From assembly GCF_001042905.1 (NCBI RefSeq), contig NZ_JYLB01000005.1:62001-126000 (forward strand): a stretch of 64,000 nt of DNA, read 5' to 3'. A program made the translations under genes and the position numbers. The notes beneath the pieces are model-generated. The model was not told the origin of the DNA, ran no database searches, and was given only the letters and a program-made list of their open reading frames with translations. Origin of the DNA: Pseudomonas lini. GTDB lineage: Bacteria; Pseudomonadota; Gammaproteobacteria; Pseudomonadales; Pseudomonadaceae. Of this stretch, positions 43,216 through 52,300 are shown in pieces; within the stretch, counting starts at the first letter, position 1; each line of letters begins with the position of its first letter.

Positions 43216-44408
43216 CAGATGGTCCCTCGCAATGGAGGGTTTTCATCGTTGAGGTAGTAGTTGCCGACAGCGTGATACTTCCAGCGCACCGGGTCATGCA
43301 GGGTATGTACCCGAGCGTTGCGCCAGTGGCGATCCAGGCCGTGTTCGACCAGGGTCGCCTGACTGCCGGCCAGTTCGAACAAGGTGCTGCCGGCGGCGAG
43401 AGAGATTTCGGTGCTGATGGCCCGGGCTTCGGCGACGGCAATTGATGCGGCGGCGACGGTCTGAGCATTGGTGTCGGCCTGGGCCTGGTCGAGGAATTCG
43501 CCGGAACGTTCCAGCAGGGCTTCGGTGGCGTGCAGGCGAATAGCCAGGTGGCCGAAACTCTTGATCGTCAGCGGGTCTTCGGTGGCTTTTTCGTTGCCGG
43601 AATCAATCCACGGCCGAGTCTTGGTGCGCACAAAATGCAGGGCATCTTCATACGCCGCGCGGGCTATGCCGGTATCGATTGCGGCGTGGAGAATCTGCGC
43701 CAACGGGCCGACAGTGGTCGGGCGCTCGAACGCGCTTTGAAACGGAATCACGTCCTCGGCGGCGACGTAGACATCCTCGAACACCACCGAACCGCTGCCA
43801 GTGGTGCGCTGGCCGAAGCCGCTCCAGTCGTCGATCACCGTCAGGCCCTTGCTGTTGCGCGGGACGAAAGCCAATTGCTGCACACCGTTTTCGTCCACGA
43901 CTGACGTCGGGATGCGCTGGGCGTAAATCGCGCCGGTGGCGTAGAACTTGCGGCCGTTGATGCGGTAGCCGTTGCCATCTCGAGTCAGGCTGGTGACTCG
44001 ATCATGGGCGGTTTTGGTGCCCAGTTCCGCGAGTGCATTACCGAAGCGCTGGCCGGCCAATACTTCTGCGTACAGGCGTTTTTTCTGCTCATCGGTGCCG
44101 TTCACGCGCAGCACTTCAAGGGCATAGAAATGGTTCTGGGGGATTTGTCCGAGGGAGCCGTCGGCCTGGGCGATCAACGCGATGACCTTGGCCAAGGTGA
44201 CGTTGGAAACTCCAGCGCCGCCGTATTCTGTTGGCACGCTGATGCCCCAAAGACCCGAACGGGAAAACACTTCCAGTTCCGGGTATGGCAAACGACGCTC
44301 GCGGTCGCGCAGGGCGCTGTCGCGTTTGAAATCGTCGGCCAGGTCACTGGCGACGATCAGGGCTTGCTCATCGCTGGTGATGACCGCGACGTGGTGAGAA
44401 AGAGTCAT
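43215..44408 (-). CDS. SfnB/DszC-like acyl-CoA dehydrogenase-fold monooxygenase (copy 1)
   Basis: 397 residues from the ATG at 44408, which has GGAG eight bases upstream. Acyl-CoA-dehydrogenase fold: LWGISVPTEYGGAGVSNVTLAKVIALIAQADGSLGQIPQNH, ELGTKTAHD, DDWSGFGQRTTGSGSVVFEDVYV and HTLHDPVRWKYHAVGNYYLN near the end. Flavin-dependent DszC/SfnB relatives oxidise sulfur compounds instead of acyl-CoA. It overlaps the DszA-like gene by one base and is paralogous to the next upstream gene. Confidence 0.87.
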   Translation of the reverse strand: MTLSHHVAVITSDEQALIVASDLADDFKRDSALRDRERRLPYPELEVFSRSGLWGISVPTEYGGAGVSNVTLAKVIALIAQADGSLGQIPQNHFYALEVLRVNGTDEQKKRLYAEVLAGQRFGNALAELGTKTAHDRVTSLTRDGNGYRINGRKFYATGAIYAQRIPTSVVDENGVQQLAFVPRNSKGLTVIDDWSGFGQRTTGSGSVVFEDVYVAAEDVIPFQSAFERPTTVGPLAQILHAAIDTGIARAAYEDALHFVRTKTRPWIDSGNEKATEDPLTIKSFGHLAIRLHATEALLERSGEFLDQAQADTNAQTVAAASIAVAEARAISTEISLAAGSTLFELAGSQATLVEHGLDRHWRNARVHTLHDPVRWKYHAVGNYYLNDENPPLRGTI

Positions 44409-44446
44409 GTGTTTCTCCAGAGATCTGGTCAAAAAGGTTCTGGTCG

Positions 44447-45688
44447 TCAGATCCAGGAATGGCGCGCAGGCAAAGTTCCGTTGAGGTGGTAAGCGCCGAC
44501 GGCGTGATACTTCCAGCGCACCGGGTCGTGCAGCGTGTGCACCCGGGCATTGCGCCAGTGGCGGTCGAGGTTGAATTCGGCGAGGGTGGCGCGGCTGCCG
44601 GCCAGCTCGAAGAGCTTTTCGCTGGCCAGCAGCGAGATCTCGGTGGTCAGCACTTTGGCTTCAGCCACGGCAATCGAGGCGCGCGCAGCGGACTCGGCGG
44701 TGAGCGGCGCGGCGTTGACCTGATCGAGCACTTGCCCGGCCCTGCGCAACAACGCTTCGGCGGCGTGCAGTTCGATTTTCAGCTTGCCGATGTCGGCGAT
44801 CACGTAGAGGTCGTCGCTTGCCCGGTCGACCTTGGCGTCGATCCAAGGCCGTGCACGCGTTTTTACGAACTCGATGGCGTCATCGATGGCGCCCCGGGCA
44901 ATGCCGGCGTCGATGGCTGCTTGAATCAACTGCGACACCGCGCCTTGGGTATTCGGGCTGTCGTTGATCTTCCAGTTATCCACCACCAGCTCGGCGTCGA
45001 CCCGCACGTTGTTGAGCAAAATGGTGCCGCTGGCAGTGGTGCGCTGGCCGAAACCCGACCAGTCATCGACGATGCGCAGCCCCGGTGTGCCACGACGAAC
45101 AAAGGCCAGCACTTGCTTGCCGTCGTCGTTCAGCGCCTTGACGGCCACCCAGTGGGCGAACAGGGCGCCGGTGGAATAGAACTTCTGCCCGTTGATGACG
45201 AAGCCATCGCCGTCGGCGGTGATCCGCGCCTTGAGTTCGAGGGTATTTTTGGTCCCGCGCTCCGGCCCCGCGTTACCGATTCGCCAGCCTTCGAGCACGC
45301 TTTTGAACAGCTGTTTTTTCTGCGACTCGGTGGCGCTGCCGAGTATCAGGTTGAGAATCCCGAACTGGTTCTGCGGGATCTGCCCCAGGGCCGGGTCGGC
45401 CGCGGAAATGATCGCGAACACCGAGGCTAAGGTGACGAATGAAACCTGCGGGCCACCGTACTCACGCGGGACAGCAATGCTGCCCAGGCCGCTGCGGGTG
45501 AACTGTTCGATTTCCGACCACGGCAGCTTGCGCTGCTGGTCACGTTTGGCTGCTTGCAGGCGGGCGACTTGCGCCAGCTCATGGGCAGCCTTGATGGCTT
45601 GTGCATCGTTGCGCAAGACCTGCGCGGGCAACAACAATGGGGCGATGTCCAGATCACTCTGGACGATTGCATCTGCCAGACTGGACAT
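44447..45688 (-). CDS. SfnB family sulfur acquisition oxidoreductase (copy 2)
   Basis: 413 residues. Same fold and nearly the same signature blocks as its neighbour: SIAVPREYGGPQVSFVTLASVFAIISAADPALGQIPQNQ, DDWSGFGQRTTASGTILLNNVRV and RHWRNARVHTLHDPVRWKYHAVGAYHLN. This is the first gene of the run to metI, with AAGGAG before the ATG. The two copies probably arose by tandem duplication. It may use a different substrate or step from copy 1. Confidence 0.88.
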   Translation of the reverse strand: MSSLADAIVQSDLDIAPLLLPAQVLRNDAQAIKAAHELAQVARLQAAKRDQQRKLPWSEIEQFTRSGLGSIAVPREYGGPQVSFVTLASVFAIISAADPALGQIPQNQFGILNLILGSATESQKKQLFKSVLEGWRIGNAGPERGTKNTLELKARITADGDGFVINGQKFYSTGALFAHWVAVKALNDDGKQVLAFVRRGTPGLRIVDDWSGFGQRTTASGTILLNNVRVDAELVVDNWKINDSPNTQGAVSQLIQAAIDAGIARGAIDDAIEFVKTRARPWIDAKVDRASDDLYVIADIGKLKIELHAAEALLRRAGQVLDQVNAAPLTAESAARASIAVAEAKVLTTEISLLASEKLFELAGSRATLAEFNLDRHWRNARVHTLHDPVRWKYHAVGAYHLNGTLPARHSWI

Positions 45689-45910
45689 CAGTGCCGCTCC
45701 TTGGCTGCACGCAATGCCCTGGCGATTTGCACTGGGGTGATTGTGTTCCGGACCATACCTACCTCACATCTCATGGAAGCGCCGCGATCGTTGCGGCGAA
45801 CGAAAACAAGAATGTCCGGTGGTCCGGTGCATATACCCTAAACGTGTATAAATAATTTATGAACTAACTTTTAGGAATATGTATAGAAGGTCGTTACCCT
45901 TTAAGCCGCC
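45689..45910 (-). promoter_or_regulatory. Promoter region of the SfnB-like/metNIQ operon
   Basis: AT-rich at 45840-45885. On the minus strand it contains ATTCCTAAAA (45878-45869) and TTCATAAATTATTTATACA, similar to upstream regions of the sulfate and taurine operons. No gene is visible. Confidence 0.45.
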
Positions 45911-45989
45911 AAGATCGCAGCCTTCGGCAGCTCCTACAGGGGAATGCGTTCGGCGTAGGAGCTGCCGAAGGCTGCGATCTTTTGATCTT
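45911..45989. repeat. REP doublet, family 1
   Basis: AAGATCGCAGCCTTCGGC to GCCGAAGGCTGCGATCTT arms with a short spacer. Confidence 0.85.
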
Positions 45990-46036
45990 GTAGCAGCCGA
46001 ACGCAGCCTCGCAGGCTCGACAGCTGCTAAGGGGGC

Positions 46037-46795
46037 TCATCGCTTTCGGGATTCAGCAGCCATGAGTGCTTCTTTCGGCGGCACCTTCAGGTAGGGATTG
46101 GCACAGCCGATCTTCAGTGTGCGTGCCGGTGCCCACCGCGAGTTATTACCCACGCGGTCGAGGATGCAGTAGGTCACTTCCAGTCGAAGGTCTTCGCCGG
46201 CTTCGAGAATGATCGCCGGGGGCACCCAGACCTGAATCGGCTGACCCACATCGCAAGCCTTGAGCTTTGGCAGGTCCATGCGCACATCACCCCAGCGCAA
46301 GGTGATTTCGTCGTCGACGGCCATGTTCAGGTACGGTTCGATGGTCAACGGGACACCGCGTTTGATCTGGTTCGGATTGACCCCCTGACGACGAATGGTT
46401 TCAGGGATGAACACCGGCGCCAGGCTCTGGTTTTCCTCATCGCAAAGAAGCAGGCCACCCGGGCAATCGAGTTTGATCTGGACGCGCGCCGCCGGTGATA
46501 CCGCGGTCCCTTGCCCGACCTGCATGACCTTGTAATGGACGCGGGCAGAACCATTGGCAATGAAGCTTTCCGGCACCCGCAGGTTCACGGCTTTGCTGTC
46601 ATGGTCGGACCCCAACACGCTGGAGGCGACATAGCAGTTGTCCCAAAACAACTCGATCAGATCGCCTTCGTCCATGCCGGGGTAGGGTGGCACCTCGATC
46701 ATAAGATGCGCGGCCGAGGTGATGTTGATACCGGCCTTGTGGCTTTGCGCCAGGGTCGGGGCTGCAAGTTCAGGTTTGTTTGAAGTGCTTGTCAT
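46037..46795 (-). CDS. Hypothetical protein made of two Ig-like repeats
   Basis: 252 residues from the ATG at 46795 (AAGGAGAG upstream). No signal peptide or membrane segment. Two ~100-residue beta-rich units repeat the same pattern: the first runs from IEVPPYPGMDEGDLIELFW to SARVHYKVMQVG, the second from IEPYLNMAVDDEITLRWG to DLRLEVTYCILDRVG. Each ends with a PAA/WAPAR-type strand. Such tandem units occur in larger Pseudomonas surface or toxin-related proteins of unknown role. Monocistronic. Confidence 0.75.
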   Translation of the reverse strand: MTSTSNKPELAAPTLAQSHKAGINITSAAHLMIEVPPYPGMDEGDLIELFWDNCYVASSVLGSDHDSKAVNLRVPESFIANGSARVHYKVMQVGQGTAVSPAARVQIKLDCPGGLLLCDEENQSLAPVFIPETIRRQGVNPNQIKRGVPLTIEPYLNMAVDDEITLRWGDVRMDLPKLKACDVGQPIQVWVPPAIILEAGEDLRLEVTYCILDRVGNNSRWAPARTLKIGCANPYLKVPPKEALMAAESRKR

Positions 46796-47206
46796 GGGTT
46801 TCTCTCCTTGAAGCTTTGCCGCGAAGTCCATTTCTGAAAGATCGAAAGGCGTGAATTACCAAGCAACAAAACGATTCACTATTTGCGCGCTTAAACAATG
46901 ATTGAGTGGGGTGGCTGTTGCCGGTTGGGGACTAGATAAGAGTGCGCTTGAATAGGTGTCAATAGCGTTGGTTGGTTAAAGGTTAGTTCTTGCGTGATTC
47001 AGAAAACTCCTACGCGGTGTGGTTAATAAACCTCATCGCTCTGTCGAATATAGTCCGGTATTTAATGGGTTTTAGGCCTCTGAGGCAGCAACCCTTTGAG
47101 CGTGGGCAATGAGGTGTTTTATAGATTTTAGGCGATGTGAATCTGTTGCAGGACATATATATGTACCGCATGGGATGGCGGGAAGTTATTTAGGATGGAG
47201 GAAAAC
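46796..47206. other. AT-rich intergenic region
   Basis: No convincing gene or terminator is seen in these 411 bases. It contains TATATATGTAC-like and TTAATAAACC-like AT-rich patches, and may hold promoters for the two-repeat protein gene (minus) and the small ORF at 47207 (plus). Confidence 0.4.
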
Positions 47207-47302
47207 ATGTGGGTCGTTGAAAGCTGCTGTACGGTTTTTAAAGCGGAGTTAATGTCACTTCCTTCCATGGAAGTTGACAGTTTTCGAGCGGGGCCGCACT
47301 AG
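47207..47302 (+). CDS. Candidate 31-residue protein
   Basis: An ATG at 47207 is preceded by GGATGGAGGAAAAC, a strong ribosome binding site. The product starts [15 protein letters not shown] and ends FRAGPH. Its TAG stop shares bases with the stop of the convergent tcyN gene. Unknown family; a chance frame is possible. Confidence 0.3.
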   Translation: MWVVESCCTVFKAELMSLPSMEVDSFRAGPH

Positions 47303-48048
47303 GCGTTATTAAGAAACTTGCTGAGAAACTGCTTCGTCCGTTCCTCTTTCGGATTGGCAAACAGTGCCTTGGCTTCGCCTTGTTCGACGATCACACCCTT
47401 GTCGAAAAACACCACGCGGTTGGCCACGTCCCGGGCAAAGCCCATTTCGTGGGTAACGATCACCATGGTGCGTTTCTCCTCGGCCAGGCCGCGGATGGTC
47501 GCCAACACTTCGCCCACCAGCTCCGGGTCCAGCGCCGAGGTCGGTTCATCGAACAGGATCACTTCCGGTTCCATCGCCAACGCTCGGGCAATCGCCACAC
47601 GCTGTTGCTGACCGCCGGACAGACGTCGCGGGTAAGCGTCTTCCTTGCCCGCCAGACCGACCTTGGCCAACAGCTTTTTACCCAGGGCAACGGCTTCGGC
47701 GCGTGGGATCTTTTTCACCACCAACGGGCCTTCGATCACGTTTTCCAGCGCGGTGCGATGGGGGAACAGGTTGAAGTTCTGGAACACAAAACCCACGTGC
47801 TGACGCAAGCGCCGTACCAGGCTCTGCTGCTGGTTCAGAGGGCGGCTGCCATCGATCTCGATGTCACCGACCTTGATCCGGCCGCTGCTAGGCTCCTCGA
47901 GAAAATTCAGGCAGCGCAGGAAGGTGGTCTTGCCCGAGCCGCTGGGGCCGATGATCGCCACCACCTCGCCTTCCTTCACCTGCAGATCGATGCCATTGAG
48001 CACCACCTGACCCTTGAACTGCTTTGTCAGTTTTTCCACGACAATCAT
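47299..48048 (-). CDS. tcyN: L-cystine ABC transporter ATP-binding protein (TcyN)
   Basis: 249-residue polar-amino-acid ATPase: Walker [10 protein letters not shown], signature [15 protein letters not shown], Walker [29 protein letters not shown]. It is the last gene of tcyJ-tcyL-tcyN. Assignment to cystine comes from the linked D-cysteine desulfhydrase gene and the FliY/TcyJ-like binding protein. Confidence 0.88.
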   Translation of the reverse strand: MIVVEKLTKQFKGQVVLNGIDLQVKEGEVVAIIGPSGSGKTTFLRCLNFLEEPSSGRIKVGDIEIDGSRPLNQQQSLVRRLRQHVGFVFQNFNLFPHRTALENVIEGPLVVKKIPRAEAVALGKKLLAKVGLAGKEDAYPRRLSGGQQQRVAIARALAMEPEVILFDEPTSALDPELVGEVLATIRGLAEEKRTMVIVTHEMGFARDVANRVVFFDKGVIVEQGEAKALFANPKEERTKQFLSKFLNNA

Positions 48049-48052
48049 TGGG

Positions 48053-48718
48053 TCAGGACTCCTGGTCGTGCCGATTGACCCGCGCTTCCAACTGGTTCTG
48101 CAGGTGCGACAGTACAGTCGCCAGAACCCAGTAGATCAGCGCAGCGGCAAGATACATGGTGAAAATTTCGAAGGTGCGAGCGGTGATCAACTGCGCTTGG
48201 CGGAACAGTTCCGGCACCTGGATGGTGGCTGCTAGTGCGGTGTCCTTGACCAGCGAGATAAAGCTGTTGCCCAAAGGTGGCAGGGCCGTGCGCGCCGCTT
48301 GCGGCAGGATGGCCCGGCGCAGGGTTTGCGCGCGAGTCATGCCGATACTGGCGGCGGCTTCCCATTGGCCGCGCTCGATGGAGCTGATGGCGGCACGCAG
48401 GATTTCGCAGGCGTAGGCAGCCATGTTCAGCGAGAAGCCGATCAGGGCCGCCGGCAGCGGATCAAGTTCGATACCCAGTTGCGGCAAGCCGTAATAGATC
48501 ACGAACAGTTGCACCAGCAACGGCGTGCCGCGAAAGAACGACACGTAGATGCGGGCGATCCAGCCCACCAGTTTGAAGCGCGACAGCCGCATCAACGCCA
48601 GGCCGAAGCCCATCAGCAGGCCGAAGAACATTCCGCCCAGGCTCAGGATGACCGTGTAGTACGCGCCCTTGAGCAGAAAGGGCGCGGAGTCCAGCGCAAG
48701 TTGGAAAGCTTCTCCCAT
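48053..48718 (-). CDS. tcyL: L-cystine ABC transporter permease (TcyL)
   Basis: 221 residues: [27 protein letters not shown] and the loop [37 protein letters not shown]. Its start touches the tcyJ stop and four bases separate it from tcyN. Confidence 0.9.
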   Translation of the reverse strand: MGEAFQLALDSAPFLLKGAYYTVILSLGGMFFGLLMGFGLALMRLSRFKLVGWIARIYVSFFRGTPLLVQLFVIYYGLPQLGIELDPLPAALIGFSLNMAAYACEILRAAISSIERGQWEAAASIGMTRAQTLRRAILPQAARTALPPLGNSFISLVKDTALAATIQVPELFRQAQLITARTFEIFTMYLAAALIYWVLATVLSHLQNQLEARVNRHDQES

Positions 48719-49512
48719 TATTGAGTGACGTCAGCGCTGAAGTATTTTTCCGACAGCTTTTTCAGCGTACCGTCGGCACGCAGCTTGTCGATGGCCTTGT
48801 TCACCGCGGCCAGCAGCTCAGGCTCGCCTTTGCGCAGGGCAATACCGGCTTCCTGGCGGGAGAACGCTTCGCCGGCGGCGGCAGTGTCCTTGGCCTTCCT
48901 GGCGTATTCCAGCGCGGCCAGGCGGTCGATCAGAATGGCGTCGATGCGGCCAACGCGCAGGTCCTGGAACTTGGTCGGATCATCTTCGTAGGTGCGGACG
49001 TCAGCCTTGGGCACATTCTCTTTCACCCACTGCTCGTAGTTGGTGCCCAGACCTACGCCGACTTTCTTGCCGGCCAGATCGGCGGCGGTCTTGATGGTGT
49101 CTTTGTTTTTGGTCAGGGTCAGCGCCTGAATCCCGGAAACGGTGTAAGGCGTGGAGAAGTCGTACTTTTTCTTGCGCTCTTCGGTGATGGTCACCTGGTT
49201 GATCACCGCGTCCAGACGCTTGGATTCCAAGGCTGCGAGGATGCCTTCCCATTTGGTCGGCTGCAGTTTGACCTTCACGCCCAGCTCTTTGGCCAAGGCT
49301 TCGGAGAACTCGACTTCGAAGCCGCTCAGTTTGCCATCGGCGTCGACGAAGCTGAACGGTGGGTAAGTGCCTTCCAGACCGACGTTGATCACGCCTGCGT
49401 CCTTGATTTTTTGCAGCTGCTCACCGGCAACCGCCTGCCCGAGCAGGCCGGCGCTCAGCGCCAGGCCCAGCGAACCCACCAGCAGATTTCGACGTAATGC
49501 GGAAAAATTCAT
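48718..49512 (-). CDS. tcyJ: Cystine-binding periplasmic protein (FliY/TcyJ)
   Basis: 264 residues with a signal peptide (LLVGSLGLALSAGLLGQAVAG). The family 3 binding-protein core is close to E. coli FliY: INVGLEGTYPPFSFVDADGKLSGFEVEFSEALAKELGVKVKLQPTKWEGILAALESKRLDAVINQVTITEERKKKYDFSTPYT in order. It binds L-cystine and related diamino acids in E. coli. Confidence 0.9.
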   Translation of the reverse strand: MNFSALRRNLLVGSLGLALSAGLLGQAVAGEQLQKIKDAGVINVGLEGTYPPFSFVDADGKLSGFEVEFSEALAKELGVKVKLQPTKWEGILAALESKRLDAVINQVTITEERKKKYDFSTPYTVSGIQALTLTKNKDTIKTAADLAGKKVGVGLGTNYEQWVKENVPKADVRTYEDDPTKFQDLRVGRIDAILIDRLAALEYARKAKDTAAAGEAFSRQEAGIALRKGEPELLAAVNKAIDKLRADGTLKKLSEKYFSADVTQ

Positions 49513-49714
49513 GACAAGCCCCTGTTTTCTTATGGAAGACGCTTAAGGAAAGTTGGCAAATTCGGGATTTGAACGACTGCGATATCCTGCCTTAAAGCAG
49601 CTTATGCGTCTTGCTGCAAATTCGCCTGCGGCGCGACTATATGATGTTGCCTTTAGATAGGAAAATACTAAATATTCAGTTTGTTATTCTTTTTTAAAAT
49701 ATGAGGTGTCATCG
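49513..49714 (-). promoter_or_regulatory. Upstream region of tcyJ
   Basis: AT-rich at 49650-49705 with ATTCTTTTT (49686-49694, opposite orientation) and TAAATATTC. It probably holds the tcyJ promoter; no gene visible. Confidence 0.4.
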
Positions 49715-49797
49715 AAAAGATCGCAGCCTTCGGCAGCTCCTACATGGATCGGCGTACTCCCTGTAGGAGCTGCCGAAGGCTGCGATCTTTTGATCTT
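49715..49797. repeat. REP doublet, family 1
   Basis: AAAAGATCGCAGCCTTCGGC arm to the inverted arm, six bases beyond the dcyD stop. Confidence 0.85.
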
Positions 49798-49803
49798 CGA
49801 TTC

Positions 49804-50796
49804 TTACAAAAAGCTGGTATAGGCAAACAACGCCGGCGCCCCACCGGTGTGCAGGAAGATGATCGGGCCGTCATTGAAACGCTGGCGCCCGATGCCGTCG
49901 AGCAAACCGGCCATGGCCTTGCCGGTGTACACCGGATCCAGCAACAACCCTTCCTGACTCGCCAGCAGCTTCAGCGCGGACAATGTCTCTGCATTCGGCT
50001 CGCCATAACGCGGACCGAAATATTCGTCCCACAGTTCGACTTTGAAACTCGCCGGCAGGCTCACGCCGAGAAGTTCGGTCGTGCGCTCGGCGAGGCCCTG
50101 GACTTTCGGTCGTTGTGCTTCATCGCTACGGGAAACGGTCACGCCGATCACTGGCAAATCTGGCAGTACTTCGCTCAATGCCAGCGCCAGACCGCTGTGG
50201 GTGCCGGCACTGCCAGATGCCAACACCACCGCGGCGAAATTCAGCCCGGTGTCCTTGATCTGTTCAGCCAGTTCCAGGCCTGCACGGACATAACCCAACG
50301 CGCCCAATGCATTCGAGCCACCAATCGGCACCAGATACGGCTTTTTACCGTTACTGCGCAGACGCCCGGCCAGCGCTTCCAATTGCTCATCGGCATTGTC
50401 GAGGTTTTCCACCAGTTCGACCTTGGCATCGAACAGGTCCAGCAATAGTCGATTGCCATTGCCGACATAGTTGCTGTCGTCGGTGCCGAGTGGATTTTCC
50501 AGCAGGGCCACGCAGCCCAGGCCAAGCTTGGCCGCAATGGCGGCGGTCTGGCGCACGTGGTTGGACTGGATCGCGCCAGCAGTAATCAACGTGTCAGCGC
50601 CCTGGGCCAAGGCATCGGCGGCCAGGTATTCGAGTTTGCGCAGCTTGTTGCCGCCCAGTGCCAATGGCGTCAGGTCATCGCGTTTGACGTACACATCGCG
50701 GCCCAGCCAGGTCGACAGGCGTTCGAGTTTTTCCAGGGGAGTAGGATGACCGAGCAGGTCGAGGCGGTTAAAGCGGGCAAGCTGTTGTTTGATCAT
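49804..50796 (-). CDS. dcyD: D-cysteine desulfhydrase
   Basis: 330-residue fold-type II PLP enzyme converting D-cysteine to pyruvate, ammonia and sulfide. The PLP lysine is K51 in [31 protein letters not shown] and the glycine-rich [15 protein letters not shown] phosphate loop follow. Length and linkage to tcyJLN match E. coli dcyD. I chose the ATG at 50796 for the family N-terminus; the frame is open to 51132 but overlaps the divergent epsC. The ribosome binding site is weak. Confidence 0.9.
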   Translation of the reverse strand: MIKQQLARFNRLDLLGHPTPLEKLERLSTWLGRDVYVKRDDLTPLALGGNKLRKLEYLAADALAQGADTLITAGAIQSNHVRQTAAIAAKLGLGCVALLENPLGTDDSNYVGNGNRLLLDLFDAKVELVENLDNADEQLEALAGRLRSNGKKPYLVPIGGSNALGALGYVRAGLELAEQIKDTGLNFAAVVLASGSAGTHSGLALALSEVLPDLPVIGVTVSRSDEAQRPKVQGLAERTTELLGVSLPASFKVELWDEYFGPRYGEPNAETLSALKLLASQEGLLLDPVYTGKAMAGLLDGIGRQRFNDGPIIFLHTGGAPALFAYTSFL

Positions 50797-50986
50797 GGGT
50801 CCGTACTGGCGGAGGAAGATGTCAGGACTATAGGCACGGGTATTTAGTGGGGCAACTGCCAATCGCTTATAGCCAAAAGTATTGAGTACAGCACTATTGG
50901 TTCTTAATTCGGCTGCAAGCCGTTGCCGTAAAGTAATCGCGGTTAACGCGGCCAGACAGTCCGGCCGCCCGTGAGGAGTTTTTACC
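50797..50986. promoter_or_regulatory. Divergent promoter region dcyD/epsC
   Basis: 190 bases with an AT-richer centre including GGTTCTTAATTC (50899-50910) and TTATAGCC. GTGAGGAG before the epsC start. No other element recognised. Confidence 0.4.
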
Positions 50987-51913
50987 GTGAGCGAGCGTTC
51001 CAGCCATTGGCAATTGCAGACCATCGTCAGCCAACTGCGTACGGCGCGCGACCAGTGGCGCGCACAAAACGGCCGGGCCAGCGGCGAGCAGGGCGGTCGC
51101 GAGTTGCCGTCCCGAGCGGCCATGGCGGACATTCTCGAAGCCTTGTGCGGTGCGCTGTTCCCGATGCGATTGGGGCCGGTGGATTTGCGTGAGGAAAGTG
51201 AAGATTTCTACGTCGGCCATACACTCGATGTGGCACTGAACGCGTTGCTGGCCCAGGCGCGGCTCGAACTGCGTTACGCCGCGCGCCACAGTGCCCAGGC
51301 CGACACTGAAGTCGAGGCCAAAACCATCCAGATCATTCAGGACTTCGCCCTCGCTTTGCCGGGGCTGCGCACTCTGCTGGACACCGACGTACTGGCGGCC
51401 TATCACGGCGACCCGGCGGCTCGCAGTGTCGATGAAGTGTTGCTCTGCTATCCGGGGATTCTGGCGGTGATTCACCATCGCCTGGCCCATCATTTGTATC
51501 GTGCCGGCTTGCCGCTGCTGGCGCGGATCAGCGCGGAAATCGCCCACTCGGCCACCGGCATCGACATCCATCCGGGGGCGCAGATCGGGCGCAGTTTCTT
51601 CATCGATCACGGGACGGGTGTGGTGATCGGCGAGACCGCGATCATCGGCGAGCGCGTGCGGATTTATCAAGCGGTGACCCTCGGTGCCAAGCGCTTCCCG
51701 GCGGACGAAGACGGCCAGTTGCAGAAGGGCCATCCGCGGCATCCGATCGTCGAGGACGATGTGGTGATCTATGCCGGCGCGACGATTCTGGGGCGGATCA
51801 CCATCGGCAAGGGCTCGACCATCGGCGGCAACGTCTGGCTGACCCGCAGCGTGCCGGCAGGGTGCAACCTGACCCAGGCGAATCTGCAGCATGATGATGG
51901 GACGCAGAAGTAG
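50987..51913 (+). CDS. epsC: Serine O-acetyltransferase, EpsC type
   Basis: 308 residues. Makes O-acetylserine, the acceptor for sulfide in cysteine synthesis. A long N-terminal helical region (to about 160) precedes [47 protein letters not shown] and hexapeptide repeats such as [20 protein letters not shown]. The longer N-terminus separates it from plain CysE. GTG start at 50987 with GAGGAG upstream. It is divergent from dcyD, so cysteine-making and cysteine-degrading functions share this spacer. Confidence 0.92.
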   Translation: MSERSSHWQLQTIVSQLRTARDQWRAQNGRASGEQGGRELPSRAAMADILEALCGALFPMRLGPVDLREESEDFYVGHTLDVALNALLAQARLELRYAARHSAQADTEVEAKTIQIIQDFALALPGLRTLLDTDVLAAYHGDPAARSVDEVLLCYPGILAVIHHRLAHHLYRAGLPLLARISAEIAHSATGIDIHPGAQIGRSFFIDHGTGVVIGETAIIGERVRIYQAVTLGAKRFPADEDGQLQKGHPRHPIVEDDVVIYAGATILGRITIGKGSTIGGNVWLTRSVPAGCNLTQANLQHDDGTQK

Positions 51914-51945
51914 GGGGCAAAAATCTCTAGTGGTCTTTCTGACGC

Positions 51946-52038
51946 CATCGCGGGCAAGCCACGCTCCCACAGGGTTTGTGTCGAACGGTATTTCCGTGAA
52001 CGACACGAAAACCTGTGGGAGCGGGCTTGCCCGCGATG
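51946..52038. repeat. REP doublet, family 2 (copy A flanking betT)
   Basis: CATCGCGGGCAAGCCACGC to GGGCTTGCCCGCGATG. Its central part GGTTTGTGTCGAACGGTA is nearly the same as in the doublet at 54624-54716. Confidence 0.85.
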
Positions 52039-52179
52039 GTTTCAAGCCAGGCCCAGATAATGGCATTTAGCTAATTTCCCGCCGAATGAATCCCGCAAAT
52101 CCCACCTTATACCCTCCCTTGAGCTAGCACAGAAAAGCTACCGCCGAGCCCTGCGATTAGTCCTTAGCCCCCTATCCAT

Positions 52180-52209
52180 GTTTAACTTGAACGCTCATTC
52201 AAGTTAAAC
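52180..52209 (+). promoter_or_regulatory. Operator-like palindrome upstream of betT (BetI-type)
   Basis: GTTTAACTTGAA-CGCTCA-TTCAAGTTAAAC, perfect 12-bp half sites, about 90 bases before the betT start. It contains TTGAACG and CATTCAA, the core elements of BetI sites upstream of choline genes; BetI is a TetR-type repressor released by choline. No betI gene lies in the window. Confidence 0.65.
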
Positions 52210-52300
52210 CGCCGGTTTGCTGCCCGCTCACAACAGGAGGCTTGCCTTTGCCGAGTCCGTTATTGATTGCCCTGTTTCACCCCCTTGAGGTGCACCTTTC

